Below, piece after piece: positions 1 to 6,338 of a stretch of DNA of 6,878 nucleotides (the stretch's first letter is position 1; each line of letters opens with the position of its first letter). The notes under the pieces were generated by a model, which saw nothing but the letters and a program-made list of their open reading frames with translations, ran no database searches and was not told the origin of the DNA. The DNA comes from Phytoactinopolyspora endophytica (GTDB lineage: Bacteria; Actinomycetota; Actinomycetes; Jiangellales; Jiangellaceae): NCBI RefSeq assembly GCF_004138495.1, contig NZ_ML142854.1, positions 218,051 through 224,928 on the forward strand. The letters run 5' to 3'. The translations under genes were made by a program, and so were the position numbers.

Positions 1-1
1 T

Positions 2-259
2 GATGAGTCCGGCGGTCGCGATGAGTCGGGCGGTGATGAGTCCGGCGGTGGTGATGAGTCGGGCGGTGATGAGTCCGGCGGTGGTGATGAGTCGGGTGGT
101 GATGAGTCCGGCGGTGGTGATGAGTCCGGCGGTGGTGATGAGTCCGGCGGTGGCGATGAGTCCGGCGGTGGTGATGAGTCCGGCGGTGGTGATGAGTCGG
201 GCGGTGGCGATGAGTCGGGCGGTGGCGATGAGTCCGGCGGCGGTGACGAGTCCGGCGGC
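2..259 (+). repeat. In-frame tandem repeat, 15 units of 15 or 18 bp
   Basis: Units start at 2, 20, 35, 53, 68, 86, 101, 119, 137, 155, 173, 191, 209, 227 and 245, each beginning GATGAGTC or GACGAGTC. All units are 15 or 18 bp, multiples of three. Between 20 and 118 the two lengths alternate, giving three 33-bp higher-order copies (20-52 and 53-85 are identical; 86-118 has one change). From 101 to 244 the array is plain 18-bp units. It continues beyond the left edge, so the total copy number is unknown. Confidence 0.95.
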
Positions 260-394
260 GACGACTGGGGCAGCGAGAGTGGCGACGGCACTGGCACCAG
301 CAGCGCCCTCGCCCCGGCCAACCAGGCTGCTTACCCCAGATCAGCCGCCGCGAGAGCGCATCAGCGGAGTCGCCGGCCGTTCCGGCGTACGTGA
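2..394 (+). CDS. 3' end of unidentified gene encoding an acidic DESGG-repeat protein (partial)
   Basis: I do not recognise this protein; only its C-terminal 130 residues lie in the window. The frame beginning at base 2 is open from the edge to a TGA at 392-394. It encodes 15 units of Asp-Glu-Ser-Gly-Gly with or without an extra Gly, then a Gly/Ser/Thr/Ala stretch (from DDWGSESGDG) and a basic tail rich in Arg (RSRRPFRRT). The frame was chosen because the differences between repeat copies (TCC/TCG, GGC/GGT, GAT/GAC) are silent in it apart from one GGT-to-CGC change at 17-19; the other open + frame would change Pro/Arg and Ala/Val. One - strand frame (a Ser-Pro-Pro-Pro-Asp-Ser repeat) shares the same wobble positions, so it is equally silent. 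It is closed by a stop at 331-333 and could only start at a GTG near 291 or 297. The acidic repeat looks like a disordered linker or tail; the function is unknown. Codon use is strongly G/C-ending up to about 334 and weaker after, so the last 20 residues are less certain. Confidence 0.5.
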   Translation, partial: DESGGRDESGGDESGGGDESGGDESGGGDESGGDESGGGDESGGGDESGGGDESGGGDESGGGDESGGGDESGGGDESGGGDESGGDDWGSESGDGTGTSSALAPANQAAYPRSAAARAHQRSRRPFRRT

Positions 395-430
395 CCACTA
401 TGCATGCGTCACCGGATCAGCAGGCTTGCT

Positions 431-452
431 CCCTCGGCGTAGGTGACGAGGG
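431..452. terminator. Weak hairpin in the convergent gap (possible bidirectional terminator)
   Basis: The 73 bases between the left-edge gene stop (394) and the fprA stop (468) contain CCCTCG (431-436) pairing with CGAGGG (447-452) around a 10-base loop. There is no T-run on either side, so this is only a weak candidate for ending the two converging transcripts. Nothing else stands out in the gap. Confidence 0.2.
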
Positions 453-467
453 TCTCGGCTGCGAGTG

Positions 468-1799
468 TCACTCCGAGGTTGCGGCGATCACACGCAGCAC
501 GGTCTCCAGATCGTCGACGACGATGGGATCACCGCCGTGCGGCCTGCCCAACTCGGCTTCGTAGGACTCCAACCGGTGCCAGTCCTCCCAGGTCAGCCGG
601 TGCGCGTCTCGTTCGTTCAGTAGCGCTGCGAGCTCTTCGGGGGAACCTTCCGGCTCGGCCAGGTCAGGGAGGTCGCCGAGTATCGACGCCGCGACCTGTC
701 CGGCATCCGGACGGTTGGTGCCGATGACGCCGGTGGGACCGCGGCGGAGCCACCCGGTCACATACACGCCGGCGACCGGCCGGCCCTGGTCGACGACCCG
801 GCCGTCGTCGGACGGAATGGTCCCGCTCGCATCGTCGAAAGGAAGGCCCGGCACGGGCGCGCCGCGGTATCCGATCGCGCGGACCACCATCTGCGCCGGC
901 AAGGTCGTCGGACGCGCCGGCGTGCTCGCGGGCTCGCGTGTCGGCTCGACCTCGACGCCGTCGACGGTGGTGACCCCGAGGATGCGGGCGGGACGCCGCC
1001 AGAAATGGAAGTGGATGCGCCGTTCGGCGTTGGAAGGCGAGCGCTCGGACCACTCGCCGATGACCTTGACCGTGGTCTTCGCTTGTCTTCGGCTCTCGAT
1101 CTCGGCCTCGTCGTCGTGGCTGAGGACGAGATCGTCCGGATCGATCACCACGTCCACGCCGTCGAGCTTGCCGATCTCGCGTAGCTCGGGCGAGCTGAAC
1201 TTGGCCTGAGCCGGGCCGCGCCGTGCGACCACGTGCACGTCGGTGATCGTGCTGGCCTTCAGAGTGTCCACCACTGGCCGGGGCATGCTCGTGGTGACCA
1301 GGTCTTCCGGGTCGCGGGCGAGGATCCGGGCGACGTCGAGCGCAACGTTTCCGGCACCGATCACCACCGCCGACTGTAGGTTCTCAGGCAACGAGACCTT
1401 CGGGGCGTCCGGATGACCGGTGTACCAGGCGACCAGCTCGGAAGCGCCGATCGAGCCGGGTAGGTCTTCGCCGGGTATGCCGAGGCTACGGTCGCCCCGC
1501 ATGCCGGTGGAGAAGGCGACGACGTCGTAATTGCGCCGCAGCTCCTCCAACGAGACGTCGCGTCCCACCATCACGTTGCCGAAGTAGTGCGCGTCGGTGT
1601 ATTCGAAGCCTGCGGCGAGAACCTTCGAGATGGTCCGGGTCTTGGGATGGTCAGGAGCTACGCCGTACCTGACCAAACCGAACGGCGCCGGCACCGCCTC
1701 GAAGACGTCGACCTGCCGGAACGCGTCCGCCTCGAGCAGGTTGGCCAGTAAATAGAGGCCGGCCGGTCCCGCTCCGACGATCGCCGCTGTCCGCCCCAT
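468..1799 (-). CDS. fprA: NADPH:ferredoxin reductase, FprA type (adrenodoxin reductase family)
   Basis: A cytoplasmic FAD enzyme that moves electrons from NADPH to ferredoxin (or the reverse), feeding ferredoxin-dependent enzymes such as cytochromes P450. The product is 443 residues, close to the 456 I recall for Mycobacterium tuberculosis FprA. In order: FAD-binding GAGPAG at residues 9-14; the family segment FGLVRYGVAPDHPK near 40-53; NADP-binding GAGNVALDVARI from 148; ARRGP near 192-196; the FAD-contacting block GWLRRGPTGVIGTNRPDA at 349-366; and a C-terminal helical region. No N-terminal ferredoxin domain is present, unlike FprB-type fusions. The frame stays open 15 codons upstream to an ATG at 1844, but the ATG at 1797-1799 is preferred: it has a strong GGAGGAGG site 8 bases upstream, and its protein begins just before the FAD motif as in the family. 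It is transcribed divergently from pstS and converges on the left-edge gene. The family call is firm; the physiological ferredoxin partner is not visible. Confidence 0.93.
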   Translation of the reverse strand: MGRTAAIVGAGPAGLYLLANLLEADAFRQVDVFEAVPAPFGLVRYGVAPDHPKTRTISKVLAAGFEYTDAHYFGNVMVGRDVSLEELRRNYDVVAFSTGMRGDRSLGIPGEDLPGSIGASELVAWYTGHPDAPKVSLPENLQSAVVIGAGNVALDVARILARDPEDLVTTSMPRPVVDTLKASTITDVHVVARRGPAQAKFSSPELREIGKLDGVDVVIDPDDLVLSHDDEAEIESRRQAKTTVKVIGEWSERSPSNAERRIHFHFWRRPARILGVTTVDGVEVEPTREPASTPARPTTLPAQMVVRAIGYRGAPVPGLPFDDASGTIPSDDGRVVDQGRPVAGVYVTGWLRRGPTGVIGTNRPDAGQVAASILGDLPDLAEPEGSPEELAALLNERDAHRLTWEDWHRLESYEAELGRPHGGDPIVVDDLETVLRVIAATSE

Positions 1800-1807
1800 C
1801 GCGTGTT

Positions 1808-1815
1808 CCTCCTCC
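1808..1815 (-). promoter_or_regulatory. Ribosome binding site that fixes the fprA start
   Basis: On the - strand the sequence GGAGGAGG lies 8 bases before the ATG at 1799, near-perfect complementarity to the 16S rRNA 3' end. The alternative upstream starts (1844 and 1817) have nothing comparable, and the 1817 ATG lies immediately upstream of this site. Confidence 0.85.
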
Positions 1816-2016
1816 ATCAGCCCATACAACCAGATCTGGGCCATCGGCGGCAGCCATGGGTTTCGTCGCTTCGGGCGTCAACGCGCCGGGCCTGTGGTGT
1901 CACCGATCCGAGACCCGGTGGCCTCGGCATCGTGACCGCGCCGCAACGGAATGAGCGGGTTGTTTACCTAGACGTCGTTCTTTCGACCCGATGTCGTAGT
2001 CCAACTGGCGGCCGTC

Positions 2017-2038
2017 ATTCATTCTCTGTTCACCCCCT
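2017..2038 (+). promoter_or_regulatory. PHO-box-like 11-bp direct repeat upstream of pstS (PhoP operator)
   Basis: Two adjacent 11-base units, ATTCATTCTCT (2017-2027) and GTTCACCCCCT (2028-2038), share the TTCA core. They agree at 7 of 11 positions, and all four differences are transitions. Streptomyces PhoP sites are known to be direct repeats of about 11 bp with a GTTCACC-like core, so this fits a PhoP operator that activates pst under phosphate starvation. It lies 76 bases before the pstS start. A TA-N3-T match at 2066-2071 (TAGTTT) could be the -10, but this is weak. A further TTCAC at 2057-2061 may be an extra degenerate half-site. Regulation is inferred from family knowledge; no regulator gene is in the window. 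Confidence 0.65.
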
Positions 2039-2097
2039 GCGGGCCGCCGTGTCACTTCACTTCCCTAGTTTCTGCAGTGTAAAGGACGCATAAGTCC

Positions 2098-2106
2098 AGG
2101 AAGGGA
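2098..2106 (+). promoter_or_regulatory. pstS ribosome binding site
   Basis: The purine run AGGAAGGGA ends 8 bases before the GTG at 2115. It supports that GTG as the start, which places a signal peptide and lipobox at the expected distance. Confidence 0.7.
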
Positions 2107-2114
2107 CATCCAAC

Positions 2115-3314
2115 GTGAAACTCAGCATTGCGCGCCGCAAGCTGGCCCCCGTCGCTGTCGTTGGCGCTGCTGCCTTGGTGCTGGGCGCCTGTGGCTCGGA
2201 CCCCGACGACGGTTCGGACAACAGCGACGACGGCGACACCACCTCCGAAGAGGAGGGCAGTGACGACGGCGACGACACGGCCGAAGAGGACGACACCGAG
2301 GCCGCGGGCGACGACGGCGAGGAGATGGCCGGCGACCTGTCGGGCTCCCTCAACGGCGCCGGCGCCAGCTCGCAGGAGGCTGCGGTTCAGGCCTGGATCG
2401 CGGGCTTCCAGTCGCAGTACCCGGACGTGACGGTGAACTACGCGCCGGAGGGTTCCGGCGCCGGTCGCGAGCAGTTCACCTCCGGTGCGGTCCCGTTCGC
2501 CGGCACCGACGCCGCCCTTGACGAGGAAGAGATGTCGGCAGCCGAGGCCGAGTGCGGGGCACCGGCGGTGAACCTCCCGCTCTACATCGACCCGATCGCC
2601 GTCCCGTACAACCTCCCGGGTGTGGACAGCCTGCAGCTCGGTCCGGACACTCTGGCCGGTATCTTCAACGAGGAGATCACGGAGTGGAACGACCCGGCGA
2701 TCGCGGAGGACAACCCCGACGCCGAGCTGCCGGACACGCAGATCACCCCGGTGCACCGCTCGGACGAGTCCGGCACCACGGAGAACTTCGTGGAGTACCT
2801 GGCTGCGGCTTCGCCGGACGTGTGGACGCACGAGGTCAGCGGTGACTGGCCGTCCGACCTGAGTGGCGAGGCCGGTGCGCAGACGCCGGGTGTGCTGCAG
2901 GCGGTCGACGCCGCGGAGGGCACCATCGGCTACACAAGCGCCGCTGCGGCCGGTGACCGCACCACAGCCGCGATCGGTGTCGGTGACGAGTTCGTCGAAT
3001 ACTCGGCCGAAGCCGCTGCCGCTGTTGTGGAGAACTCGCCGCTTGTGGAGGGCCGGGCGGACAACGACCTTGCTCTCGAGCTCGCCCGCGACACCACCGA
3101 GTCGGGTAACTACCCGATCGTTCTTGTCTCCTACACGGTCGTATGCACCGCGTACGCGGACGAGGCAACCGGCAATCTCGTCAAGGAGTTCGCTAGCTAC
3201 GTCGCCAGCGACGAGGGCCAGCAGGCAGCAGCGGATGCCGCCGGCTCGGCGCCGATCTCGCCGGAGATGCAGACCCAGGTTCAGACGGTCCTGGACTCGA
3301 TCGAGGTCGGCTAG
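2115..3314 (+). CDS. pstS: Phosphate ABC transporter substrate-binding lipoprotein PstS
   Basis: The extracellular phosphate receptor of the Pst importer, anchored to the outer face of the membrane. The product is 399 residues from a GTG start. A basic n-region (RRK at 7-9) and a hydrophobic core lead to the lipobox LGAC with lipid-modified Cys26. Residues 29-74 form a tether with 24 Asp/Glu and no Lys/Arg. The periplasmic-binding domain follows, with candidate phosphate loops at 81-85 (GAGAS, as in the GAS motif of E. coli PstS), 112-118 (EGSGAGR), 130-133 (GTDA, whose Asp matches the ligand-discriminating Asp by position) and 215-221 (RSDESGT). GTIGY at 269-273 is another family marker. Cys147 and Cys344 could form a disulfide. 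It is the first gene of pstSCAB and sits behind a PHO-box-like repeat; a strong hairpin downstream may raise its expression over the rest. The length exceeds the E. coli protein mainly because of the tether. Confidence 0.95.
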   Translation: MKLSIARRKLAPVAVVGAAALVLGACGSDPDDGSDNSDDGDTTSEEEGSDDGDDTAEEDDTEAAGDDGEEMAGDLSGSLNGAGASSQEAAVQAWIAGFQSQYPDVTVNYAPEGSGAGREQFTSGAVPFAGTDAALDEEEMSAAEAECGAPAVNLPLYIDPIAVPYNLPGVDSLQLGPDTLAGIFNEEITEWNDPAIAEDNPDAELPDTQITPVHRSDESGTTENFVEYLAAASPDVWTHEVSGDWPSDLSGEAGAQTPGVLQAVDAAEGTIGYTSAAAAGDRTTAAIGVGDEFVEYSAEAAAAVVENSPLVEGRADNDLALELARDTTESGNYPIVLVSYTVVCTAYADEATGNLVKEFASYVASDEGQQAAADAAGSAPISPEMQTQVQTVLDSIEVG

Positions 3315-3344
3315 CAGATCCGCTTGCCACGGCGATCGCACACA

Positions 3345-3383
3345 GCCGGGCGGTCTACACTCCTCGGGAGCGGGCCGCCCGGC
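3345..3383 (+). terminator. Nested GC-rich hairpin between pstS and pstC (attenuator or mRNA stabiliser)
   Basis: A perfect 9-bp stem, GCCGGGCGG (3345-3353) with CCGCCCGGC (3375-3383), encloses a second small stem CTCC/GGAG (3360-3363 and 3367-3370) with a TCG loop. It lies in the 125-base gap between the pstS stop and the pstC start. No T-run follows, so full Rho-independent termination is doubtful. Partial termination or protection of the pstS mRNA 3' end would both give more PstS than permease, as transport stoichiometry calls for. The role is inferred. Confidence 0.55.
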
Positions 3384-3439
3384 GTCGTGCGCCTCGCCGT
3401 CTCACTGGCATCCAGCGCAGTCCAGCCCGGAGTTGACAC

Positions 3440-4399
3440 GTGACGACCACCACGAACACACCGCCGGATCAGGAGAGACGGCCTCGGGGCCAACGCAGCA
3501 GCGTCCGGCCGGGTGACCGTAACTTCTCGTTCGCCGCTCGCGCCGCCGGCGTCATCATCCTGATCGTCCTTGCCGGCGTTGCGGTTTTCCTTGTCTCCGA
3601 GGCGCTGCCGGCCTTCCAAGCGGACTCGTCAGAGATCGAGGGCGGCGAGGGATTCCTGTCCTACGTCTGGCCGCTGGTCTTCGGGACTCTGGCCGCCGCG
3701 CTCATCGCGCTGATCGTGGCCACTCCGCTTGCGCTGGGTATTGCGCTGTTCATATCGCACTACGCGCCGCGACGGATGTCCCAGTGGCTGGGCTATGTCG
3801 TCGACCTTCTCGCCGCGATTCCCAGCGTCGTCTACGGCCTGTGGGGTATCCAATGGCTTGCACCCAATGTCCAGGGTGCGTGGGTGTGGCTGGCGGACAA
3901 CCTCGGCTTCATCCCGTTCTTCGAAGGTCCGGCCTCCGCGACGGGCCGGACCATGATGACCGCCGGTCTGGTGCTGGCGGTGATGATCCTGCCCATCATC
4001 ACCGCGGTGTCCCGCGAGGTGTTCCTGCAGACGCCGAAGCTGCACGAGGAAGCCGCGCTCGCACTCGGCGCGACCCGGTGGGAGATGATCAGGATGTCGG
4101 TCATTCCGTTCGGCCGCCCCGGAATCATCGGCGGGATCATGCTCGGTCTGGGCCGGGCGCTCGGCGAGACGATGGCCGTCGCGATGGTGTTGTCCACGGG
4201 CGGCTTCACCTGGTCTCTGATCAGCAGCGGCAACAATACGATCGCGGCGGAGATCGCGCTGGACTTCCCGGAGTCCTCGGGACTGAAGACCAATACGCTC
4301 ATCGCCGCGGGCCTGGTCTTGTTCGTCATCACGCTGGGCGTCAACATGCTCGCCCGGTGGGTCGTGTCGCGACGTAAGGAATTCTCGGGGGCCAACTGA
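3440..4399 (+). CDS. pstC: Phosphate ABC transporter permease PstC
   Basis: One of the two membrane subunits that form the phosphate channel, pairing with PstA and contacting PstB through a cytoplasmic loop. The product is 319 residues from a GTG start, with GGAG at 3429-3432 seven bases upstream. A polar, Arg-rich N-terminus (1-32) precedes hydrophobic segments near 33-55, 75-106, 117-141, 172-190, 228-252 and 285-309, matching the six-helix plan of the family. The EAA-type coupling loop is EEAALALGATRW at 203-214, followed by GLGRALGETMAVAMV at 236-250, the conserved permease block. The stop overlaps the pstA start by one base (TGATG at 4397-4401), so translation of the two is probably coupled. 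Nothing is missing or broken. The PstC versus PstA assignment rests on gene order and the GRALGETMAV motif and is firm. Confidence 0.95.
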   Translation: MTTTTNTPPDQERRPRGQRSSVRPGDRNFSFAARAAGVIILIVLAGVAVFLVSEALPAFQADSSEIEGGEGFLSYVWPLVFGTLAAALIALIVATPLALGIALFISHYAPRRMSQWLGYVVDLLAAIPSVVYGLWGIQWLAPNVQGAWVWLADNLGFIPFFEGPASATGRTMMTAGLVLAVMILPIITAVSREVFLQTPKLHEEAALALGATRWEMIRMSVIPFGRPGIIGGIMLGLGRALGETMAVAMVLSTGGFTWSLISSGNNTIAAEIALDFPESSGLKTNTLIAAGLVLFVITLGVNMLARWVVSRRKEFSGAN

Positions 4400-5502
4400 T
4401 GACTGTCACCACGTCCACGCCGCACGAGTCCAGCACGCTGACTCATGACCAGCTGCACCGATACGTGCCGGTCGGTCTGTTCGTGGCCGCGGGTGCCCTC
4501 GGCGCGGCGCTCTCCGCGGTCATCGGCTTCAGCCTTCCCATGTTCGTGGTGCTGACCGTGGTGATCTTCGCCATCGTGCTGCCCATCGTTTCGGGGGTCG
4601 TCGAAGGACGCCGGAAGGCTATCGACCGCTTCGTCACGGTGCTGGTGTACATGGCGTTCGTGATCGCGCTGGTGCCGCTCGTATCCGTGATCTGGTCGGT
4701 GATCGGTAACGGCCTGTCCGCCTTCAGCGCGGACTTCCTGACCACCTCGATGCGGAACGTGACGGGTCTGGAGGACCAGCAGACCGCGCAGGAGGGCGCT
4801 CCGCTCATCGGTGGCGCGTACCACGCCCTGATGGGGACACTGCTGATCACCGCGCTGGCCGCCGCCATTTCGGTGCCGATCGGCCTGATGACGTCGATCT
4901 ACCTGGTCGAGTACGGCCGGGGCCGGCTGGCCCGGGCCATCACGTTCTTCGTCGACGTGATGACCGGCATCCCGTCGATCGTCGCCGGTCTCTTCGCGGC
5001 GGCGTTGTTCGCGGTGCTGTTCGGAGTGGGCACGCGCAACGGCTTCGCCGGCGCGGTCGCGCTGTCTGTGCTGATGATCCCGGTTGTCGTACGCTCGAGT
5101 GAAGAAATGCTGCGCATCGTCCCGAACGAGCTCCGGGAGGCGGCCTATGCGCTCGGTGTACCGAAATGGCGGATGATCCTCCGGGTGGTCATCCCGACCG
5201 CCATCTCGGGCATTGCCAGCGGTGTGACGTTGGCGATCGCCCGCGTGGTCGGGGAGACTGCCCCGCTGATCGTGACGGCCGGCTTCACCTCGTCGATCAA
5301 CACGAACCCGTTCAGCGACTGGATGATGTCGCTTCCGGCGTACGTCTACAGCCTCGCCATGCGCCCGCTGTCCGGCAGCGAACCACAGCCAAGCCTGGAC
5401 CGGGCGTGGGCAGCGGCACTCACGCTGGTGATCATAGTCATGCTGCTCAACCTGATCGCCCGGCTCATCGCCAAGGCGTTCGCCCCGAAGACCGGACGTT
5501 AG
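4399..5502 (+). CDS. pstA: Phosphate ABC transporter permease PstA
   Basis: The second channel-forming membrane subunit of the Pst importer. The product is 367 residues, longer than the roughly 300 of E. coli PstA. The extra length is an N-terminal part with a polar start (1-20) and two added hydrophobic segments near 22-45 and 46-67, before the usual first helix at about 78-101. Later helices lie near 145-170, 182-210, 216-231, 268-296 and 336-360. The EAA-type loop is [15 protein letters not shown] at 246-260, the contact with PstB, followed by [10 protein letters not shown] at 281-290, the PstA counterpart of the PstC permease block. The ATG overlaps the pstC stop by one base and has only a weak ribosome site, consistent with translational coupling. 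A 19-base gap leads to pstB. The N-terminal extension seems to be an actinobacterial trait rather than a fusion, but I judge that from memory only. Confidence 0.95.
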   Translation: MTVTTSTPHESSTLTHDQLHRYVPVGLFVAAGALGAALSAVIGFSLPMFVVLTVVIFAIVLPIVSGVVEGRRKAIDRFVTVLVYMAFVIALVPLVSVIWSVIGNGLSAFSADFLTTSMRNVTGLEDQQTAQEGAPLIGGAYHALMGTLLITALAAAISVPIGLMTSIYLVEYGRGRLARAITFFVDVMTGIPSIVAGLFAAALFAVLFGVGTRNGFAGAVALSVLMIPVVVRSSEEMLRIVPNELREAAYALGVPKWRMILRVVIPTAISGIASGVTLAIARVVGETAPLIVTAGFTSSINTNPFSDWMMSLPAYVYSLAMRPLSGSEPQPSLDRAWAAALTLVIIVMLLNLIARLIAKAFAPKTGR

Positions 5503-5521
5503 AAACCAAGAGGTCCACACC

Positions 5522-6301
5522 ATGTCCAAGCGCATTGACGTCGGCGACCTGAATATCTACTACGGAGACTTCCTCGCCGTCGAAGGCGTGTCGATGGAGA
5601 TCGAGGCTCGCTCGGTCACCGCATTCATCGGCCCGTCCGGTTGCGGCAAGTCCACCTTCCTTCGCGCCTTGAACCGGATGCACGAGGTGATCCCGGGGGC
5701 GCGGGTGGAGGGCAAGGTCATGCTCGACGGTGAGGACCTATACGCCTACGGCGTCGATCCGGTCAACGTCCGTCGCCAGATCGGCATGGTCTTCCAGCGG
5801 CCCAACCCGTTCCCGACGATGTCCGTCCGCGACAATGTGCTCGCCGGCATCAAGCTGAACAGTGCACGGATGGGCAAGTCCGAGGGCGACGAGATCGCGG
5901 AGCGGTCGCTGCGTGGGGCCAACCTCTGGAACGAGGTCAAGGACCGTCTCGACAAGCCTGGTGCCGGGCTCTCCGGTGGCCAGCAGCAGCGGCTCTGTAT
6001 CGCCCGGGCGATCGCCGTCCAGCCTGAGGTGCTGCTCATGGACGAGCCTTGTTCGGCGTTGGACCCGATCTCGACGCTGGCGATCGAGGACCTGATCGGC
6101 GAGCTGAAGCAGAACTACACGATCGTCATTGTGACGCACAACATGCAGCAGGCCGCCCGGGTGAGCGACCGCACGGCCTTCTTCAACATCGCCGGCACCG
6201 GCAAGCCGGGCAAGTTGATCGAGATGGACGACACCACCAAGATCTTCACGAAGCCTGGTGTCAAGGCGACTGAGGACTACGTCTCCGGTCGCTTCGGCTA
6301 A
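5522..6301 (+). CDS. pstB: Phosphate ABC transporter ATP-binding protein PstB
   Basis: The cytoplasmic ATPase that powers phosphate import, working as a dimer under PstC and PstA. The product is 259 residues, the standard length. All nucleotide-binding elements are intact: Walker [10 protein letters not shown] at 37-45, Q-loop Gln92 in [11 protein letters not shown] signature LSGGQQQR at 150-157, Walker B VLLMDEP at 170-176, the D-loop SALDP at 178-182 and the switch His206 in [13 protein letters not shown] and the [10 protein letters not shown] segment after the switch His are typical of PstB rather than other ABC ATPases. The ATG has AGAGG (5509-5513) eight bases upstream. It is the last gene of pstSCAB; no phoU follows, and the next gene converges from the opposite strand after 37 bases. 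Confidence 0.97.
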   Translation: MSKRIDVGDLNIYYGDFLAVEGVSMEIEARSVTAFIGPSGCGKSTFLRALNRMHEVIPGARVEGKVMLDGEDLYAYGVDPVNVRRQIGMVFQRPNPFPTMSVRDNVLAGIKLNSARMGKSEGDEIAERSLRGANLWNEVKDRLDKPGAGLSGGQQQRLCIARAIAVQPEVLLMDEPCSALDPISTLAIEDLIGELKQNYTIVIVTHNMQQAARVSDRTAFFNIAGTGKPGKLIEMDDTTKIFTKPGVKATEDYVSGRFG

Positions 6302-6338
6302 CTAAGACCCACCCGGTGCCGCCGTTCCTGCTGCCCTG
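6302..6338. other. Short convergent gap between pstB and arsC
   Basis: Only 37 bases separate the two stops, so the converging transcripts must end in or beyond this gap. The only hairpin seen is TCCTG (6326-6330) with CAGGA (6340-6344), 5 bp, which runs into the arsC stop and lacks a T-run. I do not call it a terminator with any confidence. Confidence 0.6.

Larger units (their letters stand above)
1800..2114. other. Divergent intergenic region between fprA and pstS
   Basis: This 315-base spacer must hold the promoters of fprA (leftward) and pstS (rightward). Seen in it are the fprA ribosome site (1808-1815), a 10-bp palindrome CCAGATCTGG (1830-1839), a small inverted repeat GTCG-N6-CGAC (1974-1987), a lone GTTTACC (1962-1968) one base off the PHO half-site GTTCACC, the PHO-box-like repeat (2017-2038) and the pstS ribosome site. 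No convincing gene or structured RNA was found. I could not pick a sound -35/-10 pair for fprA. Confidence 0.8.

Noticed and set aside
2..259. CRISPR-like array
   Set aside because: Units are 15-18 bp with no unique spacers and keep a triplet frame, so this is a coding tandem repeat.
3..446. Open frame with ATG starts encoding a Met-Ser-Pro-Ala-Val repeat
   Set aside because: Its repeat copies differ by Pro/Arg and Ala/Val changes, while the DESGG frame absorbs the same changes silently. It is most likely a shadow frame.
1830..1839. 10-bp palindrome CCAGATCTGG upstream of fprA as an operator
   Set aside because: A single short palindrome with no second copy; likely chance.
1876..1881. TTGACG on the - strand as a -35 for fprA
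   Set aside because: No acceptable -10 follows at 16-19 bases (the sequence there is CATGGC-like), so I did not call a promoter.
2052..3341. Long open frame on the - strand across pstS (429 codons)
   Set aside because: It mirrors pstS codon structure, gives an Arg/Gly/Val-rich product with no family likeness, and lies wholly over a firm gene. It is a typical high-GC antisense shadow.
3832..5535. Long open frame on the - strand across pstC and pstA (567 codons)
   Set aside because: The product is rich in Arg, His, Gln and Asp with no recognisable domain and is antisense to two clear permease genes; a shadow of their third-position G/C.
6302..6338. Absence of phoU after pstB as an anomaly
   Set aside because: In actinomycetes phoU is often located away from pst, so its absence here is not unusual.
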